From positions 2,604,215-2,668,214 of the forward strand of contig JAJEKV010000005.1 in NCBI GenBank assembly GCA_021234155.1: a stretch of DNA of 64,000 nt, written 5' to 3'. The position numbers and the translations under genes are program-made. The stretch is from Isoetes taiwanensis. Taxonomy: Eukaryota > Streptophyta > Lycopodiopsida > Isoetales > Isoetaceae. This document shows, piece by piece, positions 12,120-22,984 of the stretch (position 1 is its first letter; each line of letters begins with the position of its first letter). The notes under the pieces are model-generated. The model was not told the origin of the DNA. It did not search any database and worked only from the letters and a program-made list of their open reading frames with translations.

Positions 12120-12800
12120 TTGAGTGCGAGATTGCACCTCGAACCAGAACAAAGCCAACGAGCAAGGCTCCATATAGAATGACAACGCAAGAGTTGCTCT
12201 GAGCTAAAGAAGCAGCTTGTGAGTCACCGGACCTAGGGTTTCATTAGACCTAGTGTGTCGCCATTTGAGCTCTATTCTCTTCGCTAAGAAGAAGGATGGC
12301 AAAATTGCAAGGATGTGCATAGACTATAGGCGCTTTCGAACAAGCACACCATTAAGAACAAGTATGCGCTCTCCAAGATCGCATCGACTTGATGGATCAG
12401 CTCCAAGGGGCAAAGATCTTCCAAAATCGAATTTAAGGTCGCTATCATCGATCGGATAAAGGAAGAAGATATCCATAAGACCGCCTTCAACGCAGTATGG
12501 CACTACGAAGTTCACTAATGCCTTTCGGCTTATCGAATGCCCTCAACGCTCATGAGGCTCATGAACCACATCTTCGTGAGTTTTAGACACCTTTGTGATT
12601 GTCTTCTTTGATGACATTTTGGTGTATAGCAGATCCCTTTGAAGAGCACGCATAACACTTGAGAAGAGTGCCGGAGAAGTTGAAGAGGCACCCGCCAGAA
12701 CGCCAAGTTGTCGGCGCCACTTCGCAAATGCAGAAGGTGGAGTATCTAGGTCATGTGATCTCAGCGTATTATCTCAACGGATCCTCGCAAAGATTGAAGC
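12120..12800 (+). pseudogene. Gypsy reverse transcriptase, frameshifted
   Basis: Three frames have to be combined to read the RT. Visible pieces are LFAKKKDGK and MCIDYR (about 12280-12330), the SP..SRFDDLMDQLQGAK-like stretch near 12370, a damaged IHKTAFN motif near 12470, PFGLSNA near 12525, the catalytic FFDDILVYS equivalent near 12605-12635, and VEYLGHVIS near 12738-12765. The last is the standard end of the RT fingers-palm segment. The order and spacing are those of an intact gypsy RT. The protein cannot be expressed as written. Confidence 0.85.
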
Positions 12801-13350
12801 CGCCATTTAGTGGTCGGGCGCCAAGAATGTGCATGAAGTCGAAGTTTCCTCGGCCTGAGTTGTGGTACTACAGAAGTTCGAAAGAACTTTGCCAAGATAG
12901 CAGCCCCGCACCGTGACTTGGACGCCGGCGGAGAAAGTGAAAGATTGGGCGCAGCATTGGCACAAGAAAGCCTAGGTTTGAATTGTTGAAGGAAGCTTTT
13001 AACAACAGCCCCGCCTTTAACCCTCGCCGACCGAGAAGGATAAGCTTGTAGCAACAGACGCAGTAAGATAGCTACAAAAAGTGCGCAGGTTTATGCAAGA
13101 AGAGCCGTAGTAGCGCATGATTCCGTGAAGATGAACGACGCCAAACGCCGCCCAATTCCCACGCACGATCGAATTGCTTGGCGGTTGTCGTGGCATTAAG
13201 AATTTGAGGCACTACCTTTGGGAAGGAAGTTCCAGTTGGATACGCACTCACCGTGAGCCTCCAATATGTATTCACGCAACCACACCTCAACTTGAGGCGT
13301 AGAAGGTGGATGGAGTTCCCTTTGAAGAGTAATGCACTTTGATATAGTCT
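12800..13350 (+). pseudogene. Gypsy RNase H region, strongly decayed
   Basis: The stretch between RT and integrase has the right length for RNase H, and phrases such as the lysine-rich TL.LPD-like stretch near 13010-13050 fit. The catalytic acidic residues cannot be assigned with confidence because the frame changes repeatedly. The call is made by position. Confidence 0.5.
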
Positions 13351-13599
13351 ACAAGCCGTGGAAGCTCAATGTGGTAGCGACGCTGGCCAAGGCATCCCCA
13401 CAACTAGAGTACATTGTAATGTAATTTCGACGCCTCCAAATGACTTTGGTAAAGAGGATTGAAGAGTCCTTGCCAACGGATGTGGATTTCAGTGGAAGTA
13501 TGGACAAGCCTTTCTAAGGAGGCTAGAAACAGATAAAGAGCGGAGGCCTTCAAGCATTATAAGAAGGAAGGCAACCTGTTATACCATAAGAACAAGTTG

Positions 13600-14330
13600 T
13601 GCGCACCAATCATCGTGTAAGGAAGTTGATCCTCCATGACACGCACAACAGCCCAATAGCTGGCCATGCGATCTCATGAAAACATATTTCAAAGTGCGCA
13701 GCAGCCTATTATTGGCCAGAATGAAGAAGCAAATAGCTCGCTACATCAAGGAATGTCGGGCTATGCCGCCAGCATCGGCTACGGAGCAGCCAATTCCAGG
13801 GCATTAGAGCCATTAGCGTGCCAAACGCTAAGTGGGAGGTAATCAAAGATGGACTTCATCACACAGACTCCCAAGGACAAAGAAGAGGGAAGGATGCCTT
13901 GATGGTAGTGGTCGACAAGTTGTCTAAGATGACACATTTTGTATTTTGCAGACCACGTGATACAGCTATGGATACAAAGAAAGCTCTTCACCAAAGAGAT
14001 CTTCAGGCTTCATGGCATGCCAAGGAGATCATCTCCCATTGGGATCCGGGTTCATGAGCTTTTTGGCAAGACCTCTTTTGCATAATTCAGACGGCTATCC
14101 ATGAGTTATCGCATACCATCCTCGACGGATGGCCAGACGGAGCGGACTAACAGGATTTTTAGAGGACATACTACAAACTATGTCCGAATAAGCAAAGTAT
14201 GTGGGAAGAATTTATTCACTTGGTGGAGTTTGCATACAATAGCACCAAGCGAATCATCCCAAATGTCGCCGCTTATGATCAATTACGAAGCATCGCTGTT
14301 TAACCCGCATTAATTTGGCACAACCCCGCG
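13600..14330 (+). pseudogene. Gypsy integrase, frameshifted
   Basis: The zinc-binding N-terminal part is seen as LILHDTHNSPIAGH followed by KKQIARYIKEC. The catalytic core follows: PNAKWEVI (13821 on), then ALMVVVDKLSKMTHFV (13893 on), a damaged KEIISDRDP equivalent near 14025, STDGQTERTNRI (about 14121-14155) and FAYNSTK-like residues near 14228. These are the usual landmarks of the D-D-E core in plant gypsy integrases. Several frames must be joined and the first and second catalytic Asp codons are altered. Confidence 0.85.
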
Positions 14331-14569
14331 TCAAAAGTGGAAGTTTCAGGCAGCATGTTGGGCCGATATGCGCAGCCTTGTGGAAGAAGTTCGAGGTTAT
14401 CCGCTAGCGTTAAGAAGTCGCCAAGAGCATCACGGCCAAGCATCGTAACGTTAGAAGAGAGTTCAAAGTTGAGATGACGCTTGGCTCAAGATCAAGGTGA
14501 AGCAGCTAAGCTCAGGATCGGAATTGCAAGAAGCTTGCTCCAAGGTGGGCTGGACCTTCGTAATAGTCG

Positions 14570-14835
14570 AGAGAGTAGGTAATCAATCCTACAAGTTAGA
14601 CTTGCCAAAGACACCTAAAGATTCATAAGGTCTTCCACGGAGTTTGTTGAAGAAGCATACTCCAAATCCGCATCGGTCTTGGATTCGCCAACGTTGTTGG
14701 AAATGACTCCGAGGAGCAGTTGGAAATAGTTCCGCACTGATTCTTGATAAAGCTTTCAAGAAAAACGAGGAGATCAGAATTCCTCCAAGATTTGGTCAAG
14801 TGGAAACACTTACCGCTGGAAGATGCGACGGGGTA
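14570..14835 (+). pseudogene. Gypsy C-terminal region with chromodomain
   Basis: A NQSYKLDLPKTPK phrase followed by a damaged IHKVFH segment (14580-14640) marks the post-integrase region. About 100 bp later a chromodomain-like stretch reads DKAFKK.RRSEFLQ.LVKWK.LPLEDAT. The aromatic cage cannot be fully judged because of frame changes. Chromodomains in these elements bind methylated histone H3 and direct insertion into heterochromatin. Confidence 0.7.
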
Positions 14836-14849
14836 CTTAAGAAAGATTT

Positions 14850-15796
14850 AGTAAAAGCAAGATCCACAGCTTTATGGAACAATGGGGACGGCAAGGTCAT
14901 CTCCAAAGAAATCGCCCGTGCATCTCGATTTGTGTAGGTTAATTCTGGTGTAGTTAAGATTAATCCACGCATGCCACCTATGCTTAGTATGGGTCGTATG
15001 CGCTGTCACCGATGATGGGACCACCACGGTGATCTCTAGGGCGGGTGTAATGTCAATGTAGGCATGACCGCCGCCTGGGCGAAAGTGGAAGGTAGATTAG
15101 AAAGTCTACTGTCCCCACTAAGTAGACTCCACCCTCGAGAAAAAGGAGGTCATGAAGGAATGCATTGATAGGGAAAGCACCTTTAGCCCCATATATGCTT
15201 TGATAGGAGGAATCTATCCTTCATACCCCCACACGAGAAGGGATATCCTCCACGCCGGGCAACTAGAGGTGTAGGCATGAGCGCATATAGGCATATAGGC
15301 GCCGCTCCGCTGCTATAATGGAAGATTCACCTCTTCCTACGCCAGAGATTAGCCATGCATCCATGTAGATAGGTGGGTGGTCACCATATAACCAAAAAAT
15401 TTTATTAATAATTAAATGGTACTAACGTAGTGTCGACCTGGTGCCAATAGAGCGCGCCGGAGGGCAAGGAGGTCGAGCTACGAAGACTTGCAACACAAAT
15501 TTTGTTGGAATGCGTTGCAAGGAATGAAGAATACCTCGATCGTAATTTTAAAATTTTGATAAACTTAATCGTAATGTTAAGTGAATTTTTGAAGTAACTG
15601 CTTAGTAATGTTGTGAATTGATAAGTTATTTACAACATAAGGATGTGATAATGTCATAAAAAATATTACCTTAAGGTAATTTTAATAAATGTGTAGGGAT
15701 TATAGTAGTAATCGTATGTATCGTGCTGATTGCGTGTTAATGATGATCCCAAGGTGGAGGACCCACGTATGCCGCGACGTTAATCATTTTCAAGGT
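14850..15796. other. Non-coding tail of the chromovirus region
   Basis: No coding motif. AT-rich from about 15400 to 15720. A second purine-rich word (CTAGGGCGGGTG near 15040) before TGTAATG could be an alternative PPT, so the 3' LTR might begin there instead of at 15806. Confidence 0.4.
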
Positions 15797-15805
15797 GGGG
15801 GAGAA
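15794..15805 (+). promoter_or_regulatory. Candidate polypurine tract
   Basis: GGTGGGGGAGAA lies immediately before TGTGACG, the common opening of plant gypsy LTRs. A PPT primes plus-strand DNA synthesis and sits directly before the 3' LTR. Confidence 0.55.
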
Positions 15806-15949
15806 TGTGACGTTTCCGGACACGAGATAACGCCCGTGACGCGATACCGCATCAGCGTCCACGCCGCATACGCCACTCCACCGACGGGTACGCTTAGCTG
15901 CAGAAGCCAGGTGAGTAGCCCTAGGGGGCAATCTTGCCGTAAATATGTG

Positions 15950-16105
15950 TAACTATTAATGCACACATTTTCCAATGTACACATTAATGGGGCACACATT
16001 TACAAGTGGACACTTCATGCCAAGTGGGCCACACCCATAGGTGCAATTAATGCACATTTTCCAATGTACACATTAATGTGAGCACACATTTCCATGTGTG
16101 CACAT
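15950..16105. repeat. Short tandem duplication within the LTR
   Basis: TTTTCCAATGTACACATTAATG (22 bases; core CCAATGTACACATTAATG) occurs at about 15969 and 16056, each preceded by TTAATGCACA, a spacing of about 87 bp. A further partial copy (GCACACATTTCC.TGTG) follows. Such repeats are common in LTR promoters. Confidence 0.7.
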
Positions 16106-16195
16106 TTGGCCACCTAGCCCTTAAAGGCAAGTGGGCCCATTTCCAATTATCCCACATGCCAAAAGGGGATAATTGGAAACCCTAGCCAACCCCTT

Positions 16196-16206
16196 GTCTA
16201 TATAGG
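16196..16206 (+). promoter_or_regulatory. TATA box of LTR
   Basis: GTCTATATAGGG is a good plant TATA box, about 390 bp into the putative LTR, and is followed by AAACCCC and a pyrimidine-rich leader. Confidence 0.5.
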
Positions 16207-17363
16207 GTAGGAAACCCCAACTAGCCCAATTTTCGATTTTAGGGCTTTTAGAACTACATTTTTTGGCTGCCTCAACACCAAAACCGCATCCCGCATCTGC
16301 TGGGGAGAATTGCATCCTTAGTTCCTCTAGATTCGAAAGCTGGGATGGTCGAGCTCAGTCGAGGAGCCCCTCAAGGATCAGGTATTTGGCCAATTAGATA
16401 GTCTAAACCTTATTTTAGTCCTAGAATCGGGTTTAGCCTATTAGATTACCCATAGCAGTCCTCTAGATCTCTAGATAGCATCCTAACTAAAGAACCTAAC
16501 TCTATGTTGTAGATTAGATCTAGTTCTTTAGTTCTCTCAGAAGTATATGGATGATGCATCTCTATGAACTCCTTGTATTGGGAAGGGGGTAGAGACCTAA
16601 AGCTTTAGAAGTTGATGCTCCTAGAGTAGCCTCTCTAGCACACCTGTAGATCTCGCCTCGGCACAAGAACCACACCGTTTGTGGGTGAAGGGCCGTGACC
16701 GGCTTAGAAAGGAGGTTCGTGTTGACTCTTGAATCCATCCCTATGGTGTGTTAGTGCTACCAGGGATCATTGTGACTAGGTCTAATGGCTTACCACCGCG
16801 CGGTAAGGCATGGGCTTGACACCCGCGAAGTGGTGTACACACTTTCCGCTGGGTTCAAATGGAATACCTGCAAAGGGGCCCTCTAGTCACCTTGAGTCAA
16901 AGATGTAGACCTCGAGGGAGAGATCCCTACCGCCCCCCATCGAACCGGGAGATGGAACCCGTGAATAGCCCTTTGGCTATGCATCCCATGCGGGCTACGG
17001 CCAGTCCCAACACTTTTTCAGCCTACTCGCAAAGTGTGCAATGTGAGGGGCGGATGGAGTGGACAACCCTAAGCCATGTTCATATGCCGCCCAAATCCAT
17101 TGCCATGAATTTGCCCAAATGAACTCCGGAGACCCAAGCCGCCATCCCTTGAGTCCGAGCCTTGGGTAGGATTCCCTATGTGATGTGCTGATCTTTGTCT
17201 ATGCAGAGATGTGGAGGACCATCCTTCGTGATGGTCATATGATGTTGATGTATGTGCTACCGACATGTATGTTTACGCTTCCCGCAGCCTAGGTAGGCCC
17301 CGAGGGAGACGGTGCAATGACCCTTCCACTCTTTCCACCGGAACCCGCCACGCATTGCAAAGG

Positions 17364-19964
17364 TCATGTGGAGGGCCCCAGATAGCGTGGAGCTGGTATG
17401 GGGATGAACTCCTCTTGTGTACGGAGTGCAACGTGATACGCAGTAGGGGACGTCACATTCATTTCCGTGGTGAAACCATTGCATATGTTGAAGAACGTAT
17501 TATAGTCATCAAGCGACCATCTGGTGCCTCGGCTATCAAGGACGAAGAGTGTAATATCATGGGGACCTGCACCCACTTCTGGCAAGGCACACTTGAAACC
17601 AGTGGACACTTGATAAAAAAAAGTGGATTCCGTCTCCTGAGTCTGCTTCACCATCGCGACTTTTCGTTTCAAGTCGGATGCAACTTTAGTGTGAATGCCA
17701 CTGATCTTTGCAACGTTCTTCAACTTCTGCTGCTTGACAAAGTCCTTGGACCAAAAGACATACTTCTTCAGGTCGTCGTTGGAGACGTTATACTTTTGCA
17801 TGAGTCCTAACTCCGACAACGACCACTCTGATGTAAGCCTTTGTAATTCCTCACCAACTGCCTTCTTGAGCACTCTAATATTTTTCAGCTCCTCGCATGC
17901 ATCTTCAAAGGATTCCATAGCCTTTGTTGCTGAGGTTTTCTTGTAAAGGATTTCCTTTCTGATTAACCTATCCAGAACTGAGAGGAGTTCTTGATCGTCC
18001 AGTCCCTGGGCCTTCCTCATCTCTGTTATATGTATATCAAAAATTGATGTGTCAACAGGAGGAAATCTTCCTTGTGAATCTGGCAACTTCTTCTCGACGT
18101 AGGCATCCCAGAATTCATTCCATTTCTCCCATACTGGATCTGAAGCAAATACTATCTTGCAAGCATCCTTGGGCACAGTTGGTTTCTCGGAAGCATCACC
18201 CTTTTCATCTCCTATTTTTTTCTTTGATCTGGTGCTCTTGGTTTTGTCCTGTATTATCGTCTGACTAAGTGTCCTCTCCAGCAACTTGAATTCAACGCTT
18301 TTGGACTGGCCCTGTCTGGTTGGCATTGGCTTCCCATATTCAATCCACTGGTTCCAAGCATGCCGAAGTTGCTCTATATAGGGACTGCAAGGAGTAAACT
18401 TGTTAGCTTCATAATTGTGAATAAAATAAATCCTTCTAGTTTAAAATCGCTGCGCGATTTCATTCATAAAGCAAATCGCTACCGGCGATTTGCCCACTTA
18501 AAAAACGCTTCTGGATTGGTAGCCGTTTCTCGTCAAACAAAATGTCGGCGGCGCCGATTTCATATTAGAATGCAAATAGCGTCACGCGAGAATTGCCTAG
18601 CCTGAGGAGGCTTGGCTATTAGACGGATAGCCTTTTCTCCTGAGGGCAGGCAAATCCCACATGGGGCGTTTAGCATTCGATATGAAATCGCCGGCTGACT
18701 TATTTTGTTTGAGGAGAGACGGCTACCATTCCGTGAAGCCTTTGTTTAGTGGCAAATCGCGCTGGCGCTTTGCCTTCTAATATAAAATCGCGCTGGCGCC
18801 AATTTGCAAATCTGAAAACGAAACATAAGGAAGAGAATTACCTTTTGTATAAGAATGTTTTTCTCATGTCATTGGAGGCTTTATTTCGACTGCTTCGGCG
18901 GTGTTTGTTGAGCGGCCGAAACCGGCGTTTACGGCCGAGAATAAAAGTTATAGAACAACCGATGCCCGAGATTTCCAGGCCTTCTGATCGAAACCTTCTG
19001 GGCCTCAATTGAATGCTGGCCATCTATTATCATAAAATGTATATCAGGATTCTCGATGAAGTCCTCCAGCTTGCTCCACATGATTACCTTCCTCGTTCTG
19101 GTATCGTACGGCACTACATCTGCAGGCATTGGCACTTGCCTTGGATTTTCGATCATGCTGTTCACTATCTCCAAGGAGTGCTGCTTGTCATACCTTCTGC
19201 TGATATAAATGGCTTTAGTGGACCTGAAAAGCATATCCATGTGGACTGGATGGGTGAAGCTCAGGCCCAGTGGATACTTGTCAGCATATTTTTTGAGCTT
19301 GCTCATCGCCTCCAACTGCATGGCCTTGTCATCGTCACTTGTAAGGCCCTTTGTTGCCGCTCGTGGTTTCCTTTGCCTTTAGAGCTTTACGCTTCCTTAT
19401 CCTTCACTACACCGTGGTAGACCCCGAGGGCCTCATTGCTAATGGCTCGTCGAACAACTGTAAGCCCCTCGCATATTCTTTTTTAGAGTCAACGGCTCGC
19501 CAACCCGTCGACCAAATTTGAAGAGGTTATCGGCCATGTCGCTCGATCTTAATGCGGCTCTCTCTTTAAAAGAGCTAGCACTACATCGATTGATCTTCTT
19601 TAGACTCTTCTTATGTTTTTGGCCCATTTCAACTAGCACAGAAACGAAAAGAATCGTCCCCACGTACTGCATATAATAAGAATTCCCTGCTTCTTCATTT
19701 GATCAGTCTCTCTTACCCTTGACATGAAGATGAGGTCTGTCTTCCCACCAGTTTTGAATATCTCCACATACCATTCTGACCCCTCTATAAGATCTTCTTC
19801 TGGACATGGAGGTTCCACCTGAGCCTTTATTATTCCAGATGTATCTTCTAACGTCAATACATGCTGCAGGTCTGTAACAGTGACATCTTCATCTGTCCTT
19901 TGCTTTTTCTGGGCTGTAGAGGTCTCGCCTTGCTTGTTTCTCCTTTTGATTGGCTTTTGTGATC
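17364..19964 (-). CDS. Uncharacterised DGQH-motif (ParB/DGQHR-like) protein, three exons
   Basis: Minus strand. Exon 1 starts at an acceptor (TTTCACAG/GATC) at 19964 and is basic then acidic, suggesting an earlier 5' exon. Exon 2 ends at 18995 with donor AAG/GTTTCG and contains FMIIDGQHSIEAQK, which matches the DGQHR signature of the ParB/sulfiredoxin-fold superfamily (known from bacterial DndB and related proteins), with R replaced by S. Exon 3 runs 18384-17364 from acceptor CTTGCAG and encodes about 340 residues rich in charged helices, with a conserved-looking SDPVWEKWNEFWDAYVEKKLPD phrase. The intron between exons 2 and 3 (18385-18994) holds a foldback element. Exon 3 is intact. The reading between 19330 and 19670 needs one or two frame corrections. 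Function is unknown. It could be a host gene family or the cargo of a large mobile element. Homology to DGQHR rests on one motif. Confidence 0.55.
18441..18806. mobile_element. Foldback/MITE-like element inside the intron
   Basis: The first and second halves are near-complementary over roughly 175 bp, with a centre near 18620. Matching pairs include GGTAGCCGTTTCTCGTCAA with its partner near 18718-18728, CAAACAAAATG with CATTTTGTTTG-like sequence near 18700, and GATTTCATATT.GAATGC with GCATTCGATATGAAATC. The outer ends carry palindromes of the AATCGC.GCGATT type. No coding potential. The transcript would form a long hairpin and could feed small-RNA production. Confidence 0.75.
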
Positions 19965-21077
19965 CTGTGAAATTACAGCACATGGGTTAATTTTTTAATG
20001 CTAAAATATATGCTAAGTCGAAACATATGCAACAAAACCGTGCTTGGCGTGACTTGAAAAGAATAAAGAGCAAGTTCATTTACTTAATTGGAGCTAACAA
20101 AAACGCGCTTGGCGCGATTTGAAAAGAATACAGAGCAGGTTCATTTACTAAAAATGTTCAGGACATAACTAACTATAAAAAATACAACTTAAATTGTCGA
20201 ATCTTCATCTCCAAATATAGAAACTAATGTAATGCCTTATTCAACTGCGGCTTTGACACAAATAACTATAAACTCCACAACTTAAAGAGTTGAATCTTCA
20301 TCAGAGGACAGAAATAACTATAAAAAACACCTACTGAATACTGTTTAGCCACACATTAAGCATTTATTTGCATACATTTTTGGGACATATGAACTCAAAT
20401 ATTAGAGGACACATGCTTCTTATCGGAGAATTACTCTATTATTACAGAAAAACATCCTAAAAACCTAACAAAAAAAGGGACACAGAAATCAATTACAAAA
20501 CAAAAAGCAGGATCAATTACACGAGGCTTTGTTGGATTTGTGCTTTCTCGCTTGTTCAGCACCTCCGTGCTTGGGGTTTGTGCTTTGGGCTGTGCCCACC
20601 TCTACCGGCCTTTCTACCCGAATCCTCTAGACGCGATAGAACCGCAAGTCGCGGATACTATGAGACTGGTTTTGGTTTAAACTTATATGTATGCGCTCAT
20701 AATCTAGGCCGCCGATTTACAACCATAAATTCAAATTCGCGTCCTTTTAAATTTATACCGTTTAATTAACCTACCGGTCCGCTCATTTACAAATTTAAAT
20801 TGTGTTTTTTTTTTTTAGTGCAATTTCAAGATAACAATTAATTATTAATTTCAAGAAACGATATGTGGCAATCTACTACCACCTAATCGGCCACCTACTA
20901 TCCGGGCCCAAGATCATTCCTACTATCGAGCCCCAAGAACAATCGACTATCGGGTTTTCCCAAGATCCGCCTACAACGCCTTCAATTCCATTCGATCGAG
21001 CCGCCTTCAATCCCATTCGATGTCTGCTGAACTATGGTGAGTGTGATTCCATTCTCAATGCATTCTCTTGTTCTCTT
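19965..21077. other. Upstream/intronic DNA of the DGQH gene with short tandem repeats
   Basis: Two copies of a unit of about 63 bp (20033-20087 and 20096-20150) share CGATTTGAAAAGAATA and GCA.GTTCATTTACT and each begins with a GCGCTTGGCGCG-type palindrome. Behind them, AACTATAAA...TTGAATCTTCATC recurs twice (about 20170 and 20260). No exon of the DGQH gene is recognisable in this stretch. Confidence 0.5.
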
Positions 21078-21532
21078 TTTTTAGTATAAAACCAGCGCAT
21101 AACTACTAATAAACATAACCATTGGATCCAAAGCACATTTAAATTAAAATCCCCTTAAACCCCCCTTTGGTTTGGGTGCATATTCACCGCGGGGGTGACT
21201 CAGAACAACGAGCTGCTGGATAGGCATATTCATCCCTTATTCCTCAATCTACACCGCACGAAAAGTTCCTCGTTTGTGGGGTATGCAAGTACAAAATTTG
21301 CTATATTTGTATAACAAGATTCGCAAAATACTATAAGATTTCGTTTTAATACTATATGGTGTTGATTTCATACGTTACAAAATACAATTATGAGGGCTCT
21401 CCGCTGCCCTCACGCCACCCCGTGTGAATATGCACCCAAACCAAAGGGGGTTTAAGGGGATTTTAATTTAAATGTGTTTGGATCCAATGGTTATGTTTAT
21501 TAGTAGTTATCGCTGGTTTTTATACTAAAAAA
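21078..21532. mobile_element. MITE/foldback element with about 125-bp terminal inverted repeats
   Basis: The left arm (21078-21205) and right arm (21405-21532) are inverted copies. Both contain GGATCCAAAGCACATTTAAA or its complement, CCCCTTAAACCCCC, and GGTTTGGGTGCATATTCAC. The tips read TTTAGTATAAAACCAGCG and the complement of CGCTGGTTTTTATACTAAA. The middle of about 200 bp is AT-rich and non-coding. Superfamily is undecided because the target duplication is hidden in T/A runs. Confidence 0.85.
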
Positions 21533-22407
21533 TTTTGGCCCTTCGGCCCAAAAAAAAAAACATAGATAAACTCGAGGTAAAAAAAAAAAAATAGAAATCA
21601 AAATAAAATGAAAAATAATGTTCATAGTGAGAAAGCCATATTCAAATTCCAAAGTACTCAAAGCCCAAGATTTATCAAAGAGAATACAAGCTTATTCCAA
21701 GCCATGAATTTGGCATAATACTAGTAATAGTACTCATTGATGCGACAATCGCATTAAGTCATTTTTATAATGTGCTAATCACTTCTCGCTTCCTACAGGG
21801 CAAAGATACATTGATGTACATTAGTTATCGTCCGAACAAGATTTGCATCCATCATAGTTGATTGTAAGGGCATGAGAAACCTAACTTGGGCATTTCGTAA
21901 GCCTACAATCGCACTGTTGTTACCAAGTTGCAATAGCTAGAAGTAAAAACAATTGCCATTTCGATGTTCGAGAACTAGGCTGCCCGAATTCTAAAAGGAA
22001 GGAACGAGATCTGGCAGATATCATTCCTAGTATAATGAAATATGTAAGCTTCCAAATTTTGATACATATCGATCTTTCAAACCATGCTTAACCAAAAATC
22101 CACCGATGTACATTTGTTAGCATCCATATGGTACAACATGAAATAAGATATGATGGGCTTGAAAGAGGTATTTAGTAATTGATGAAAAGGTTATGCTTAA
22201 TCACAAGAATGAAAAAGCCGACCAAGATCCGAAGACATCATTGCTCATTGCTCATTGTAACGACTAACTCAACCATTTCGTAAGCCTGCCATCTTTCTTA
22301 TACATAAATGACAAGCTTGAAACCCCCATGGTATTACCTATTGCAATAGCTAACACTTGCCATTTCAAGAAAATGAAAAAGCCGGCAAGATCTGAAATTG
22401 CCTTTAC
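21533..22407. other. Non-coding, poly-A tracts
   Basis: Starts with two A runs (21550-21560, 21580-21592). No motif or gene recognised. Near 22260-22330 it joins the 3' side of the CASP remnant, where intron sequence is expected. Confidence 0.45.
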
Positions 22408-22957
22408 CTCCGGCGTTGCACCAAGGGCTTTAAATGCTAACCTTAAGCTTTGTGAATTGCAGTGTTCTAGCTTCCGATTTTTCTCAAGCAGCAACATCTC
22501 AAGCTTGCTAATGTCTCCTACTTGTGTTGCTGTGCCTCCCAGTCTTCAAATTGAATAGAGTTGTACCCTACCTGCTTTGTTTGTAAAACTTGGATGAGCT
22601 TAACCACTCCGAGAAGGATGCCAAGAAGATATGACCTCACCCCGCAAGACTTTGACCTCGCTTAGGAGATTTCCTACTTGTTTTGCGCTTGGCCTTCTTG
22701 ACTCCTTTTGGAGGTCTTGAACCCCGATCCTCCCCGATAAAATTCATTGCATGATTAGGAAAACCATGTGACAACAGACGTCAAATATATGGTACCTTAC
22801 CTTCTCATTAAGAAGTGCATTCAACTTTTTCAACTCCGAAAGATGCTGCTCCCTTTCCATTGATAAAGCAGATTCTAGATTCCGAACCTCTGAATGCAGC
22901 TCCAAAATAATCTTCTCTTTGGCCTCTAAAGATGCTTCAAGCTTTTCGAATTTCTAC
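22408..22957 (-). pseudogene. CASP: Protein CASP (Golgi golgin) gene fragment, three exons
   Basis: Minus strand, three exons of the plant CASP protein, a coiled-coil membrane protein of the Golgi. Exon a (22957-22801, donor GAG-AAG/GTAAGG) encodes AKEKIILELHSEV and SMEREQHLSELKKLNALL. Exon b (about 22725-22632) encodes DLQKESRRPSAKQVGNLL. Exon c (22572-22408, acceptor AAAGCAG, donor GGAG/GTAAAG) encodes VGYNSIQFEDWEA and, after a one-base shift, SKLEMLLLEKNRKLEH. This order matches the central coiled coil of the plant protein. The N-terminal domain, CASP C-terminus and transmembrane anchor are absent, so this is a fragment. The frame shift in exon c lies in a CACAGCAACA stretch and may be a sequence error. 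Confidence 0.8.
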
Positions 22958-22984
22958 CTGGGGCAAACAGAGCACTAGACATGC

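Larger units (their letters stand above)
10919..14850 (+). mobile_element. Decayed Ty3/gypsy chromovirus, internal region
   Basis: Fragments of every domain of a gypsy polyprotein appear in the canonical order on the plus strand: gag, aspartic protease region, reverse transcriptase, RNase H, integrase and a C-terminal chromodomain. The frame changes many times, so no ORF exceeds about 85 codons. A chromodomain after integrase places it among the chromoviruses, which target heterochromatin. Many of the frame changes lie at CAG/CTG words, so part of the decay may be a sequencing artefact (see findings). The 5' LTR is not seen. A PPT and possible 3' LTR follow at 15.8 kb. Confidence 0.85.
15806..17290 (+). 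mobile_element. Putative gypsy LTR (end uncertain)
   Basis: Begins TGTGACG straight after a polypurine tract. Inside are a promoter-like CTATATAG (16198) and a duplicated segment around AATGTACACATTAATG (about 15955-16100). The 3' boundary is not defined because no second copy is in the window. I place it near 17290 only because recognisable gene sequence resumes on the other strand at 17364. Either it is the 3' LTR of the chromovirus upstream or a solo LTR. Confidence 0.45.

Noticed and set aside
12253-12930. Programmed frameshifting in the gypsy pol
   Set aside because: There are many shifts in both directions, several at CAG/CTG words, with no slippery site or pseudoknot.
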